64,000 bases of DNA. Source: Ralstonia sp. 25mfcol4.1 (GTDB taxonomy: Bacteria > Pseudomonadota > Gammaproteobacteria > Burkholderiales > Burkholderiaceae). Of this stretch, positions 9,265 through 18,491 are shown piece by piece. The DNA lies in NCBI RefSeq assembly GCF_900104095.1, contig NZ_FNJO01000018.1:46832-110831 (forward strand). Direction: 5' to 3'. Position 1 is the stretch's first letter. Each line of letters starts with the position of its first letter. The position numbers and the translations under genes were made by a program. Below the pieces are notes generated by a model. It was not told the origin of the DNA, ran no database searches, and worked only from the letters and a program-made list of their open reading frames with translations.

Positions 9265-9630
9265 ATGAGTTTCATCTTCGCTTACGTGTTTGCCGGCGCC
9301 TTCGCCGTACTCGGCCTTGGATCCGCGCTGATCCTGATCTTCCAAGGCAAACTCGCCGATAGCTTCTTCTGGCTCTTCTTTGGCGGAATTGGCGCTACCA
9401 TTCTTGTGAACGTTCGTCACCAGCACCGACGCATGGTTCGGATGAAAACCGAGAACCATGCCTGGTATCGCCGCACCTATCCCAACGCCGTCCGGGGCGA
9501 TGCGATCACCTGCCATGCCTGTGCCGGACGCCATATTCGGGTCCGCGGGCTCATGCAACGTACGTTTATGCGTGAACACTTTTGCTCGCAGTGCGGCACG
9601 GCTCTGTATTTCTCTCCGGAACCACGCTGA
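9265..9630 (+). CDS. Small membrane protein with C-terminal zinc ribbon
   Basis: 121 aa from the ATG at 9265. The frame is open from 8899, but that part overlaps the CHAT gene and has no coding character. Two hydrophobic segments (residues 5-25 and 32-48) are followed by a basic cytoplasmic region and a C-terminal CHAC...CSQC pair of CxxC motifs, typical of a zinc ribbon. No enzymatic motif is seen. It is separated from the CHAT gene by 167 bp and is probably an independent unit. Confidence 0.7.
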   Translation: MSFIFAYVFAGAFAVLGLGSALILIFQGKLADSFFWLFFGGIGATILVNVRHQHRRMVRMKTENHAWYRRTYPNAVRGDAITCHACAGRHIRVRGLMQRTFMREHFCSQCGTALYFSPEPR

Positions 9631-9941
9631 CGCGCATTGGACCGGCCTGTGCCGTACGTTGCGGGGGCACATTCCGAGCCTCCCCATGCCGTTAGGGCTT
9701 GAGCGACGACATAACAAGCGTGTAAGCCGTGCCGAAACGCCGCCATCACGGCCTCCACGCGCAGGCTGATGCTTCGCACCGCCTGTGAGGCGCTCAATTC
9801 TTTTTACAGGCAGCCGATATGTAGCTCTGGGTCCACTCTTCTATTTAAGGAAACGCGCCCGGTGTGGCGGGCATGTCTGCGCAGCGCAAGCGTGGGCCAC
9901 TTCTCGATCAAGCCCCCTCGGGGCAATGGAAAGCGAATGCG

Positions 9942-11015
9942 ATGACAAAACGGCGCCCATCAGTGGCAACTATTCTGGTCTCCCTGGCGTGCTCTGGTCT
10001 TCTCGGAGCCTGCGCGACGGACAACGCGCGGTCGCGGAACGGGGCGAACGCCGCGACTTCGCCGGAGAGATCGGCGAGCGGCATTGCCTATGGGAAACCT
10101 GCAATCGGCAATGCCAGGGGAAGTCAAGTCTACTTCCTCACGAAAACCGCTGGCGGTTGGATCACCACAACCACCGGAGATCTGCGCGATCCCGCCACCG
10201 AGCGGGTCATCTACGATCCGCTCACGAAGACTGTGGCCCTGTACTTTGAAAAGCATCCGCGTAGCGGCAAGACCGACTACCTCGAGCTTTGCGTCGTGAG
10301 TGGTGCGGGGAAAGAGACGGATCGTTCTGGCGGCTACACGTTTTGCTCGACCGGCTTCCGTCGGAGCGCCGACACCGATGCGGGGGTTGCCGCCGCGCGC
10401 GCTACGATGGGAGTCCTGACCCTCGGTTTGTCGGAGGTGGTGGATTCGGAGAAGAGCTTCACCAAGACGGATACCGAAGCCGTGACCGCTGCTGTTGCGG
10501 CCGCCAACCTGCCAGGTTTCGTTGCACTGGGGGAATTCAGGGCGGAGTATGCCAGTGCCAGGGACAAGCCTTCGTTGCAACGGTTTATCAGTCGTAACCA
10601 AGGCGCCCCCGACCCGGAGAACCTGATCGGGAAGGCGAAGGCGCGCATCGCTGATATCGACGCGCTTACGGCCGAGTTCGACGCTGCGACCGCCCGTGTA
10701 TCGCCGTTGTCGAGCTACAAGGCGAAGTTCATGCCGGCCAAGCCGGAGAAGTATTGTCAGCCGTTCAAGAAAGATTCAGACGAGTTTGAGATCTGCCAGG
10801 CGCGCGCGAAGTCGATCGTGGCGACCCTTGCCGAGCCGAAGGCACGCGTTGCGCGCCGTCGAGACGTCTGCACGGCTGTCGCCAGCAAGTACCTTCGCGA
10901 CGCAGTGCCCAGATGCAATGCGTACGCTACGCGAGGCGACTGCAGCGCTAGCATGCCCAGCGATCCCAATGGCAAACGTGTCTGCTCGCTTCTCTCCGTG
11001 CAAGGCGCGCTTTGA
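9942..11015 (+). CDS. Putative lipoprotein of unknown function
   Basis: 357 aa from the ATG at 9942 (the frame is open from 9864). The N-terminus is a lipoprotein signal with lipobox LLGAC. The mature part has a region of mixed strands (residues 60-150), an Ala/Gly hydrophobic stretch around MGVLTLGLSEVV, and a C-terminal third with six cysteines (KYCQPF, FEICQA, DVCTA, RCNAY, GDCSA, VCSLL) that may form disulphides. I do not recognise a family. The next gene follows 23 bp later in the same direction and may be co-transcribed. Confidence 0.7.
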   Translation: MTKRRPSVATILVSLACSGLLGACATDNARSRNGANAATSPERSASGIAYGKPAIGNARGSQVYFLTKTAGGWITTTTGDLRDPATERVIYDPLTKTVALYFEKHPRSGKTDYLELCVVSGAGKETDRSGGYTFCSTGFRRSADTDAGVAAARATMGVLTLGLSEVVDSEKSFTKTDTEAVTAAVAAANLPGFVALGEFRAEYASARDKPSLQRFISRNQGAPDPENLIGKAKARIADIDALTAEFDAATARVSPLSSYKAKFMPAKPEKYCQPFKKDSDEFEICQARAKSIVATLAEPKARVARRRDVCTAVASKYLRDAVPRCNAYATRGDCSASMPSDPNGKRVCSLLSVQGAL

Positions 11016-11038
11016 TCCAATCCACCAGGAAAATAATA

Positions 11039-11362
11039 ATGCGCATCAAACACACCGCCGTTCTGACGACGCTTCTGCTCGTTTCTTTTCCGGCCATGGC
11101 CCAGATTGCAGCATACTTCTTCGATCAGATCTCCGGCCGAAGATTCTCGGAGGAGGCGGCCATTCAGATGACCACTGGCGTGATCCCTGGCATCACGCCC
11201 GAATCCTGCCCCGGATGCGGTGGTGTACAGGCACCGACCCCGACTGCGGGCGAAATCGCAGCGGAGATTCGCAGGCAGGACCAAAGCGAATCGTACAAGC
11301 GTGCCTATAATCGGGTCGAACGCTCCGTGGCGGAGAGCTACGCCCGCGAATTCGGAAAATAG
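11039..11362 (+). CDS. Small exported protein of unknown function
   Basis: 107 aa started at the ATG at 11039, which begins the signal peptide (MRIKHTAVLTTLLLVSFPAMA, cleavage before QIAAYF). An in-frame upstream start at 11012 would add nine residues before it. The mature protein is short and contains a CPGCGG motif near the middle that could bind metal or form a disulphide. It follows the lipoprotein gene closely, so the two are probably one transcription unit. No family recognised. Confidence 0.6.
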   Translation: MRIKHTAVLTTLLLVSFPAMAQIAAYFFDQISGRRFSEEAAIQMTTGVIPGITPESCPGCGGVQAPTPTAGEIAAEIRRQDQSESYKRAYNRVERSVAESYAREFGK

Positions 11363-11503
11363 CTCCGCGCCGAACCCAAGGCCAGCTGCGCCACGTTTCT
11401 CGCCGTATCTGATACGGGGTCGCGTCTATATATACCGACTTAGGAAAGCGCGAACCCGTATGCGGCGTTGTTGAACAAAGGCTGCGAATCGCCTCACCTT
11501 TGC

Positions 11504-12154
11504 TCAACGCTCGAGAAATTGCATCAGTTTGTCCGCACAAGCGGGGTTCTTTAGTTTGCGCATCGCTATGGCTTCGATCTGATAGATCCGCTCCCGGGTC
11601 GTATCGAATTGCTTGCCCATCTCTTCGAGCGCGTGCTCGGTGTTCTTGCCGAGCCCGACGCGCGATTGCATCATGGGGACCGGCGCATGGATGCTCCGCC
11701 CACCATTGGCCAGTGCGTGGTACGGCTTGCCGCACCTGCCACGTCGCGTAGGTCGAGAAACTCCAACCCCGCCGGTATTCGCGCTTGTCTACCGCCTTTA
11801 TCAGGTGGATGTTGTATTCCGTTTAGATGTTTCTCGGCGATGGAAATGACCAGTTGCGGAGGACCTTGATCATCTAGAGCTTGGCCTGCCCTACGACTCT
11901 CCGGTGTACGTCTGGCGGTTGATCCGCATGAGTCGTTCGAGCGATAGCATAGCTCTCGCCTGTATGTCGAAGGATTTCTGCTGGCAAGCCTGCATGGCCG
12001 GAAAATTCCGTTCAAGTGTGGGGCCATTTGTCCCGATGTGGCGGGTCCGCTTCAGATCGATCTTGTGGCCCAGAAAGAACTCGATAGACGTCTCCCGGGG
12101 CATAGCACAGCGTTTGACCGCAATCTCCAGGATGCTCCGTTCAAACGTACGCAC
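11504..12154 (-). pseudogene. Decayed sigma-70 (RpoD-like) factor
   Basis: Pieces of a primary-type sigma factor appear in order on the minus strand in several frames. At 12154-11890 there is a region-1/2 segment (ILEIAVKRCAMPRE). At about 11870-11700 are region-2 pieces (QLVISIAEKH, then KAVDKREYRRGWSFSTYATW and VRQAVPRT). These are followed almost directly by region 4.2 (KNTEHALEEMGKQFDTTRER, then IYQIEAIAMRKLKNP), ending LMQFLER-stop at 11504. Region 3 is missing and at least two frameshifts are present, so no functional sigma factor can be made. It resembles an extra rpoD paralogue rather than the housekeeping copy. Confidence 0.85.
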
Positions 12155-12531
12155 CTCAGTCTACGCTCAGAGCACGCTTGCACTCCGGCGGTCGACCGTT
12201 TTTGACCGTCAAGCGGATCGGCGCGAGTTCGCTCCGGGCTTCCGCGGGCACGTCTGCAATTGCTTCGGAACGGGCTTCTTCAGTCCCCAATCGTTTGAGA
12301 AACGTGTTCGAACCGGGCACGCATGCGCAAAAATATACAGAGACTTGCGGTCAGAAACTGTTCGAGGCGGGCCGCGCTTCGTCATATTTTTTGACTCGTC
12401 GGCGCCAGCTTTGCCGTCGCCGTCATCCTGCGCACGGTCACTGACATCCGAGGTATCGTTGTCGAATCGCGCAAGAGGGCGTACGACTGGCGAAAGCCGG
12501 TCATGTAGCGCAGCTCCGCGCCGCGGCGCGG

Positions 12532-12873
12532 CTATTGGCGCTTTGTCCCGCCAAGTGCGAGTACAGCGGCAAAAAGCAGGAGCGTGACGGACAGTGGCAT
12601 GCTACCGGCGATTGTGAACATCGCTGACACGATGAGGATCAATGCACTGAGCCAGCGGCATACGAAGAGAAGGCAAGGCCCGCTTGGCGGTACCACGGCT
12701 GGCACCCATAGGGGCGCAGCGAGCATTGCGCCGAAGAGTGACCAGGCCGCCCAGTTAAGTGGCTCATCCAGATCCGGGTGGAACACGCGAGTGCTAGCGG
12801 GGCCCACGAGCCCGAAGAAGCCGACGCAAAAGGCTGAAGCGGCCAGAAGGATGATTCGTGAGAAGGGGTGCAT
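12532..12873 (-). CDS. Small multi-spanning membrane protein
   Basis: 113 aa from the ATG at 12873 (an upstream in-frame start at 12897 would add eight residues). It is strongly hydrophobic, with about four segments: IILLAASAFCVGFFGLVG, WAAWSLFGAMLAAPLWV, a LFVCRWLSALILIVSAMFTI block and MPLSVTLLLFAAVLALG. No conserved motif is recognised. It lies between the sigma-factor pseudogene and the IS30 element with no obvious operon partner. Confidence 0.55.
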   Translation of the reverse strand: MHPFSRIILLAASAFCVGFFGLVGPASTRVFHPDLDEPLNWAAWSLFGAMLAAPLWVPAVVPPSGPCLLFVCRWLSALILIVSAMFTIAGSMPLSVTLLLFAAVLALGGTKRQ

Positions 12874-13033
12874 GCAGGGCTCAGTCCAGGTCCGCATTAG
12901 TTGACGCTCAGCGCAACTGGCTCATCCCGCGGCGAGGCCGGCAAAACATGCGTTCTCGTTTCCCAATTGCGAAGGGCACTATCGCCCCGACCCATCCGCC
13001 CCCGAGCTTCCTGCAGGCTTCGGGGTCTTAATG

Positions 13034-13061
13034 GGCGGTCTCTAGAATGAAGTGCAACACC
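13034..13061. repeat. IS30 left terminal inverted repeat
   Basis: Starts GGCGGT and ends TGCAACACC; these outer and inner blocks are identical to the reverse complement of the right end, with six mismatches in between. Confidence 0.9.
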
Positions 13062-13078
13062 CTGATGTTAGGGTGTTG
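13055..13078 (+). promoter_or_regulatory. Perfect hairpin abutting the IS30 transposase start
   Basis: CAACACCCT and AGGGTGTTG form a perfect 9-bp stem with a 6-nt loop (GATGTT), ending two bases before the ATG at 13081. In an RNA entering from outside the element the stem would hide the ribosome-binding region. Such structures are known to limit transposase translation from impinging transcription; that role here is inferred. Confidence 0.65.
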
Positions 13079-13080
13079 GG

Positions 13081-14091
13081 ATGGGACAAAGCTACAGTCA
13101 ACTGGGTATCGAAGAGCGTAACTGTATTCATCGCCTGCTAAACGAGGGGTGCAGCCTGCGTCAGGTCGCAAGAGTGGTGGGGCGAAGTCCGTCGACTATT
13201 TCACGCGAGGTTGCCCGGGCCGGAGGTCATCGTTCCTACGATGCTGCGAGCGCGCAGGGTATGGCGCTGAGAAGGCGTCGACGTGGGCCGCGCAAGCTGG
13301 CAGCAGGCACGGCGCTGCTGAAACTGGTGAGAGCATGGCTGCGCGTGGGCTATTCACCGCAACAGATTGCAGGCAGACTCCGGCGCATGTATGCCCACCA
13401 GCCGGAGTTCCATGTGTCCCACGAGACGATCTACTGCGTGATCTACGCCACGCCGCGCGGTGAGCTGCGCCGCGAGCTAGTCGGCAGCCTGCGTAAGGCC
13501 CACAAGGAGCGTCGGTCGCGGGGCGCGGGGAACGATCGCCGAGGCAAGCTGCAGGATATGCGCTCGATCCACGAGCGGCCCGAGGAGGTGTTCGATCGGC
13601 TGGTGCCCGGACATTGGGAAGGCGACCTGATCAAGGGCGCGGGCAATCGCAGCGCAGTGGCGACGCTGGTGGAACGCAAGACGCGCTTCGTGGTGCTGGC
13701 GAAGATGGACGGTTGCGGGGCGGAGGCAGCGCTGGAGGCGTTGACCAAGAAGTTTCGTCGTGTGCCGCTGGCGCTTCGCAAGAGCCTGACCTACGACCAG
13801 GGCAAAGAGATGGCGCATCACGCGGAGTTGACCAGGCGAGTCAGTATCGAAGTGTTCTTTGCCGACCCGCACAGTCCGTGGCAGAGGCCAAGCAACGAGA
13901 ACATGAACGGACTGGTTCGGGAGTATTTACCGAAAGGCGACGATCTATCGGTCTTCTCGCAGGGGTACTTGAACAGAGTCGCGAAGGCGCTGAACTATCG
14001 CCCTCGGGCGGTTCTCGACTTCGCCACTCCCGCCGAAGCCATGGCCGAAGAGATCAACAAATTACGAACTGGTGTTGCATCTCAGACTTGA
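13081..14091 (+). CDS. IS30-family transposase
   Basis: 336 aa, the usual size. The N-terminal helix-turn-helix (YSQLGIEERNCIHRLLNEG, then SLRQVARVVGRSPSTISREV) binds the terminal repeats. The DDE catalytic core shows GHWEGDLI (first Asp), TYDQGKEM (second Asp) and SNENMNGLVREYLPKG (Glu), the family's signature blocks. The frame is intact and the flanking ends are complete, so it is likely active. The start at 13081 lies directly after the hairpin. Confidence 0.97.
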   Translation: MGQSYSQLGIEERNCIHRLLNEGCSLRQVARVVGRSPSTISREVARAGGHRSYDAASAQGMALRRRRRGPRKLAAGTALLKLVRAWLRVGYSPQQIAGRLRRMYAHQPEFHVSHETIYCVIYATPRGELRRELVGSLRKAHKERRSRGAGNDRRGKLQDMRSIHERPEEVFDRLVPGHWEGDLIKGAGNRSAVATLVERKTRFVVLAKMDGCGAEAALEALTKKFRRVPLALRKSLTYDQGKEMAHHAELTRRVSIEVFFADPHSPWQRPSNENMNGLVREYLPKGDDLSVFSQGYLNRVAKALNYRPRAVLDFATPAEAMAEEINKLRTGVASQT

Positions 14092-14098
14092 AACCGCC
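14071..14098. repeat. IS30 right terminal inverted repeat
   Basis: Partner of the left end; it overlaps the last codons and stop of the transposase gene, a compact arrangement common in this family. Confidence 0.9.
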
Positions 14099-14164
14099 AT
14101 GTCAATGAAGTGGTAAACGAGAACTGTGTAGTTGGGGCACACGTCTGAGCAGATGTACTCCGCC

Positions 14165-14461
14165 TCAAAACGGTTGCCTTGGTAGGTGCCCATTGAGGTC
14201 GAAGCCTGAGATTTCGCGTAGTTCCGCCGCTCCCTTTGGATTGCGACGGAAGGGAAACGAGAGAAGCTCCTGCTCGGAAAGCTCTTTAACCGACGCCTGA
14301 GGGGCCTGCGGCGGCTGACTGGCAGGTGGCGGGAGAGGATTTAGCGTTTTCGTAGGTGCGGCGCAAGCACCGACAGCGCGAACGAGCGCCAGGACAATCA
14401 AGGTCGGCGAAATGCGGGAGCAGAGAGAGGCGGCCATGGGGAGGAGCAGGTGTTGAGACAT
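14165..14461 (-). CDS. Small putative lipoprotein
   Basis: 98 aa if started at the ATG at 14461 (the frame is open to 14551). A hydrophobic N-terminal segment (ISPTLIVLALVRAVGAC) ends in a lipobox-like VGAC. A Pro/Gln-rich linker and a short charged tail follow (ELSEQELLSFPFRRNPKG). No family is recognised. It sits next to the IS30 element, transcribed towards it. Confidence 0.5.
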   Translation of the reverse strand: MSQHLLLPMAASLCSRISPTLIVLALVRAVGACAAPTKTLNPLPPPASQPPQAPQASVKELSEQELLSFPFRRNPKGAAELREISGFDLNGHLPRQPF

Positions 14462-14767
14462 GGGTGAATCGTTGCTGGCGCGAACGTTTTCGTCGCTAGG
14501 ATTGCGACAAGCCACCCGTTTGGCTGACGAAACTCTTGCAACGGTGGACAAATGCCCGCTTGCTGCAATTCCCTACGCCCGCAGCGATGTCACTGGCACG
14601 GTGACTGCAACTTTTTCCGCCTGGTGGGCGCTCTTGGCCCCCGTCGAGCCGGCAATGAAACGATCGGCTCGTGATCCAGCCAGTTTGCTCGAAGGCGGAG
14701 CCGCCACGCTCGTCACTACGCTCGACAGTTTCGTCGCGCCCACGCCGCGCTCGTCGCCCTGGCATTG

Positions 14768-15172
14768 ATGCACGCCGCCGCATCGGACACAGTGCGGGCC
14801 ATCGGCAATGCCAAACAACAACTATGGAGCAATCAATTGCAACACAAGACGATCGGCACTCTTCTCGGTACGACAGCCATCATTCTCTGGTACTTCCCCC
14901 TGGTGAATATGGCTAACGGGACCTACCAGGCTGGCCAGCACATTGGAGGGATAGCGTATCTGCTGTTCCTAGCGTCCCTTGGCTACGCCATGCTGTCCTG
15001 GCTGGAGCAGCACGTGCCCCGGATCATCACCGCTGGCGTTGCGCTTGGTATCTCTCTTATGTTCACGATGCAAGGACGCCTCGCCGCCGGGCTGGCACTC
15101 TACGCGCTGGTCGTTGTGATGGCGGCAGCAATGTTCCTCGCCTTCAGCGACCACAAGGTATCGGCTCGTTGA
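14768..15172 (+). CDS. Four-helix membrane protein of unknown function
   Basis: 134 aa from the ATG at 14768. Four hydrophobic segments are seen: TIGTLLGTTAIILWYFPLV, GIAYLLFLASLGYAMLSWL, IITAGVALGISLMFTM and LALYALVVVMAAAMFLAF. The N-terminal 25 residues are polar. The next gene's ATG lies six bases after the stop, so the two are probably co-transcribed. Function not recognised. Confidence 0.6.
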   Translation: MHAAASDTVRAIGNAKQQLWSNQLQHKTIGTLLGTTAIILWYFPLVNMANGTYQAGQHIGGIAYLLFLASLGYAMLSWLEQHVPRIITAGVALGISLMFTMQGRLAAGLALYALVVVMAAAMFLAFSDHKVSAR

Positions 15173-15177
15173 TCGCC

Positions 15178-15477
15178 ATGAAGACAGCCCTTTTTGCTGC
15201 TGCGCTTGGATTGATGGCCAGTCTCGCGCAAGCAGGCCCGCGACAACACGCCTACCTCGGCCTGGTTCTCGACGGCAATTGCCCCACAGGCCAGGTTCTC
15301 GTTCAGACGGATTTTTATGCTGAGCCGGGGAGCGAGGTCTTCACCTTCTTCGTCCATCCGGACCCAATCCGACGATGCCTGCCTGCCGATGAAACGCTTC
15401 AACTGAAAGTTGGGGACCGGGTTTTTGTTGGCGCAGTTGGCGGGAAGCTCCAGATACTAAGCCGGGCGCCCAAGTAG
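15178..15477 (+). CDS. Small exported protein
   Basis: 99 aa from the ATG at 15178, which starts a good signal peptide (MKTALFAAALGLMASLAQAG). The mature part is a small beta-rich domain with two cysteines (DGNCPTG, IRRCLP) and a closing KVGDRVFVGAVGGKLQIL segment. No family recognised. It follows the four-helix membrane protein directly. Confidence 0.6.
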   Translation: MKTALFAAALGLMASLAQAGPRQHAYLGLVLDGNCPTGQVLVQTDFYAEPGSEVFTFFVHPDPIRRCLPADETLQLKVGDRVFVGAVGGKLQILSRAPK

Positions 15478-15504
15478 CGGAAAGCATCGAAGTTTACAAC
15501 CTTT

Positions 15505-15987
15505 ATGCCGATCACACCCTTGCACTTCGGAGTTATGGCTCCGATCAACCAATTCGCTCGCGGCCGGGTGAGCGCGGTTTCGCTCGTCCTCGCCAATATT
15601 TTCCTCGATAGTGCGGCGATCAAGTGCTGGCTCACGAGCCAGGCGATTCCGGATCACCCGCCGATGACGCACAGTTTCCTTGCCGCGATCCCGTTGGGAG
15701 CCGTTATCGCGTTGGTCGGCTTTAGATCTCGACCTTGGACCCTTGGCGCGTTCCTCGGTACGTTGAGCCACATTCTTCTGGACATGCTGGTGCACGCCGA
15801 GATGCAACCCTTCTACCCACTTAAGGGTAATGCATTCTTCATGGATTGGATGGAGCCGCTGTCCTGGGGGCTTGCGCCGCTGACCTGCTGGTTCATTTTC
15901 CAATGCGTATCCAGCGGGCTGGATTGGATTGGCAGGTTCAGGAAGAGGGCGCTCGGGCGGTCTCGGGTGTCAGGCGTAGATGTTTGA
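15505..15987 (+). CDS. Membrane protein resembling YbcI/DUF457-type metal-dependent hydrolases
   Basis: 160 aa with several hydrophobic segments. The sequence combines an N-terminal MPITPLHFG, a central THSFLAAIPLGAVIALV and a GTLSHILLDMLVHAEM block. Conserved His and Asp residues in and near membrane helices are the pattern seen in the inner-membrane YbcI/DUF457 proteins annotated as metal-dependent hydrolases. The assignment rests on this His/Asp pattern and could be wrong. It lies 27 bp after the previous gene, in the same direction. Confidence 0.6.
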   Translation: MPITPLHFGVMAPINQFARGRVSAVSLVLANIFLDSAAIKCWLTSQAIPDHPPMTHSFLAAIPLGAVIALVGFRSRPWTLGAFLGTLSHILLDMLVHAEMQPFYPLKGNAFFMDWMEPLSWGLAPLTCWFIFQCVSSGLDWIGRFRKRALGRSRVSGVDV

Positions 15988-16059
15988 GTTCTTGTGGCGC
16001 GGCTCTCACCGACGTGCTGGCTCCGCCAGCGCCGAGACCGTCTCGGTTTCACTGCTGCT

Positions 16060-16521
16060 AAGCCGGCGTCCTGCCACCGTCAACGCAATGCACGACAGGC
16101 GCCTCTCCAGGTCGCGATGTCGATCGACGCACGCCTTGGCCGACTGCACAGCGGCCCGGATGCGGTCAGCGCGCATCGGCATCCTTGGCGAGCGTTCCGG
16201 TCGTTGCCGGACTGATGGCCTTGTCAAACAGCGCGCTGATGCCAGGCATGCCCCATTCGCGCGTCTTGGCCACTGAGCTGCAGTGAGCGCGTAAGTCCTC
16301 GAGCTGCTGCCTGGACATCTGCGCGGGGCGAGCTTTCGCGCATTGGGCCATGCACAGTTCGATGTCGCGATAGAACGGCACCCTTTCTACCTGCTGGAGC
16401 TCAACCATCCATAGCACGGCTCGCAGATATTCCTCGCGGAGGCGAGCCGGTTGCCCCGGCGCAGTTGCTGTCGAAACGGGAGCAGTCCCCCGCTGGCCAA
16501 AATTGACAGAGCAATGAACAT
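16060..16521 (-). pseudogene. Decayed homologue of the four-cysteine exported protein
   Basis: Fragments on the minus strand reconstruct a protein like the one at 6162-6665. A short signal-like N-terminus (MFIALSILASGGLLP from 16521) shifts frame into a long helical stretch (REEYLRAVLWMVELQQVERV, then a segment ending YRDIELC). A further frame change near 16170 leads to KACV...LSCIALTVAG, where two cysteines are 12 residues apart, as in the intact protein. The order relative to the decayed kinase is the same as in the intact operon. At least two frameshifts make it non-functional. Homology is judged by eye, so it is moderately certain. Confidence 0.6.
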
Positions 16522-16628
16522 TCCATTAAACAGCTGTTCTGAGCAAGCTCAGGACAATGAGGTGTGCGACTTCATTTTGTCAGGCATGTTCAATTGGAAC
16601 CGAGACAGTCGCGGTGACGCCGGTCAGT

Positions 16629-17662
16629 TCATTCTGGTACCGGACGGGCCGTTTCGCCGTACATCTGGCGAAGCCGCTCGCGAATGCTTCGCAGCTTCAG
16701 CCCCGTGCCAAGCGGGCCAGGATCAGGCCGCAGGCCAATGCCATCGTCGGTGACCGTGCCTGCCAGGCGTGCGCTGCGTTGGGATCGAGCACTGCCGTGA
16801 CGACAAGACTGCAAGGCCCCGCCTTCGGCTCGAGTCCGTGGCGGAAGGCGTTCTCTATCAGCGCGTGCAGCACCAGCGCAGGGAACGGCATCGCCTTACA
16901 GGTTTCCTCGATGGCGATTGACGTTCTGAGACGCGGTCCCATGCGGATCTGCATGATGCCGATATACGCAGATTCGACTTCCTGGGCGAGCGTGAAAGCG
17001 GCGCGTCCTGCGTCAGCCGCCGATGCGGCGCGCTTCAGGAAGCGAATGAGCAAGCCCACCATGTCGCCGGCCTCACCGGGATTCGTGCGCGACAGATATT
17101 GAATCGTCGCCAACGTATTCCAGAGAAAGTGTGGCTCGATCTGCGTCCGCGCGCAGCGCCAGCTCAGCCCGTGCCAGCTCGCGCTCCGCCTCTGCCTTGT
17201 CGGCGCGGGCGCGGGCGGCAACGAGCAGCGCCGGTGCTGGCCAGCGTATTTTGCCCACGCGCGGGTGACGGCAGTGGCCGCAAGCCCGAGCAATAGCGCA
17301 ATGACGACATTCATCGAGCCAAGGCTGACAGACAGCCCGGCTGACAGACTCCCCGGAAAAAGCACCATTACGGGTGCGGCGACCGCTGCTATCAGCAGTA
17401 CCCCGAGCAGTATTTCGGTAACGGACAGTAACGCCGCGGCCCAAGCCTGTGGCCATGGACGGGCACGCGCGGCGGTCAGGAGGATCGCTGCGCCACCGAG
17501 TACCGCGAACAAGGCCATGCCTTGCAAGATCCCATCGGTGGTCGTGCCAGCACCAAACCGCCAGTCGGCAAGGCCAAGTAGTACGAGAGCCGTCATGCCA
17601 ACGAGCGCACGGACGGAGTGGCGGGCGGCGGAAGATGTGGAATGCTCCACGCCGGCTAACAT
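16629..17662 (-). pseudogene. Decayed LytS-type histidine kinase, paralogue of the one at 5064
   Basis: The membrane sensor, the phospho-His block (TQIEPHFLWNTLATIQYL) and the N box (LIENAFRHGLEPK) are in one frame. The coiled coil before the His block (ADKAEAERELARAELALRA) is in another frame, and the G box (DDGIGL...GTGLKLRSIRERL) is in a third near 16640-16760. At least three frame changes are needed to restore the protein. The first and last parts of the intact paralogue align over the whole length. In its current state it runs fused to the upstream regulator frame without a stop. Confidence 0.85.
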
Positions 17663-18391
17663 CGAACGGAAGAGGAGTTGTTTCGACAACGATACCTTGA
17701 GTCGTTCCGGGCGTCCGCGCAGTTCCAATTCCATTACTTCGCCAGTGCGGTGGATGGAGCGAATATGGCGCCGATTAACCAGCACGATTCGGTGAGACTG
17801 AATGAAACTCGCCTCAAGCGCGGGGGCCAGTTCCTTGAGCGACGTGCGAATGATGCCGTCGCAGTCCTCGCCGAGCACCCGTGTGTACTTGGAATCCGAT
17901 TCGAGGTACATCACGTCGTCAATATGCACCATCAGGACCTGCGAGCCGCTCGACACTTGCAGCCATTCCAGCATGGCAGGCGTGGGCTGTTGCCTCAACT
18001 GCCGGAACAACGCATCGAGACGGCTTGTAGCGGACTCGTCCTGAAGCGTCGGCTTGATCCCGACCGACCGCCTGGGCGAGGCGGATGGTCTCGACGGGCT
18101 TGAGCACGTAGTCAATGGCATTGGCCTCGAAGGCTTGAACGTCGTAATGATCAAATGCCGTCTCAAACACCACGCGAACGTGGGCGAGTAACCTGCGCGC
18201 GACCTCAATACCCGTCATACCCGGCATCTGGATATCGTGTAGCGCGAGATCGGACTGCTGGACCGCGATGACAACCAGGGCACTAGTCGGCCTCGTGGAC
18301 GATCTGAAGCTCAGGCCGGAGAACGGTGAGGTGGTCGCGCAACGAAGCTCGCATTACAGGGCTCGTCGTCGGCAATTATGGCAGTGGGCAA
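17660..18391 (-). pseudogene. Decayed LytTR response regulator, paralogue of the one at 4255
   Basis: From the start at 18391 (TTG) the receiver begins LPTAIIADDEP, nearly identical to the intact copy. The frame then breaks twice (LRDHLTVLRPELQIV, then LALHDIQMPGMTGIEVARRL, lie in other frames), and a third change falls after FEANAIDYVLKPVE. The LytTR domain (MLEWLQVSSGSQVLMVHIDD to RRHIRSIHRTGEVMELEL) is intact and runs on into the kinase frame. With the receiver broken in several places a regulated protein is not expected, although a free LytTR domain could in principle be made. Confidence 0.87.
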
Positions 18392-18491
18392 GGCTGGTAG
18401 AGGTGGCTGTGGGAGAGGGTGGGGAGGGCAACACCGGGACAGCATAGGTGTCCCGGCATGCGTCAGTCGTGGCAGATTTCGCGCGGCATTA

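Larger units (their letters stand above)
13034..14098 (+). mobile_element. Complete IS30-family insertion sequence
   Basis: The element is 1065 bp long, with 28-bp imperfect terminal inverted repeats at 13034-13061 and 14071-14098 (22 of 28 positions match). It is flanked by a 3-bp direct repeat ATG (13031-13033 and 14099-14101), as expected for an IS30-type target duplication. One transposase gene fills the element. The intact ends, duplication and open reading frame indicate a recent, probably active insertion. Confidence 0.93.
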
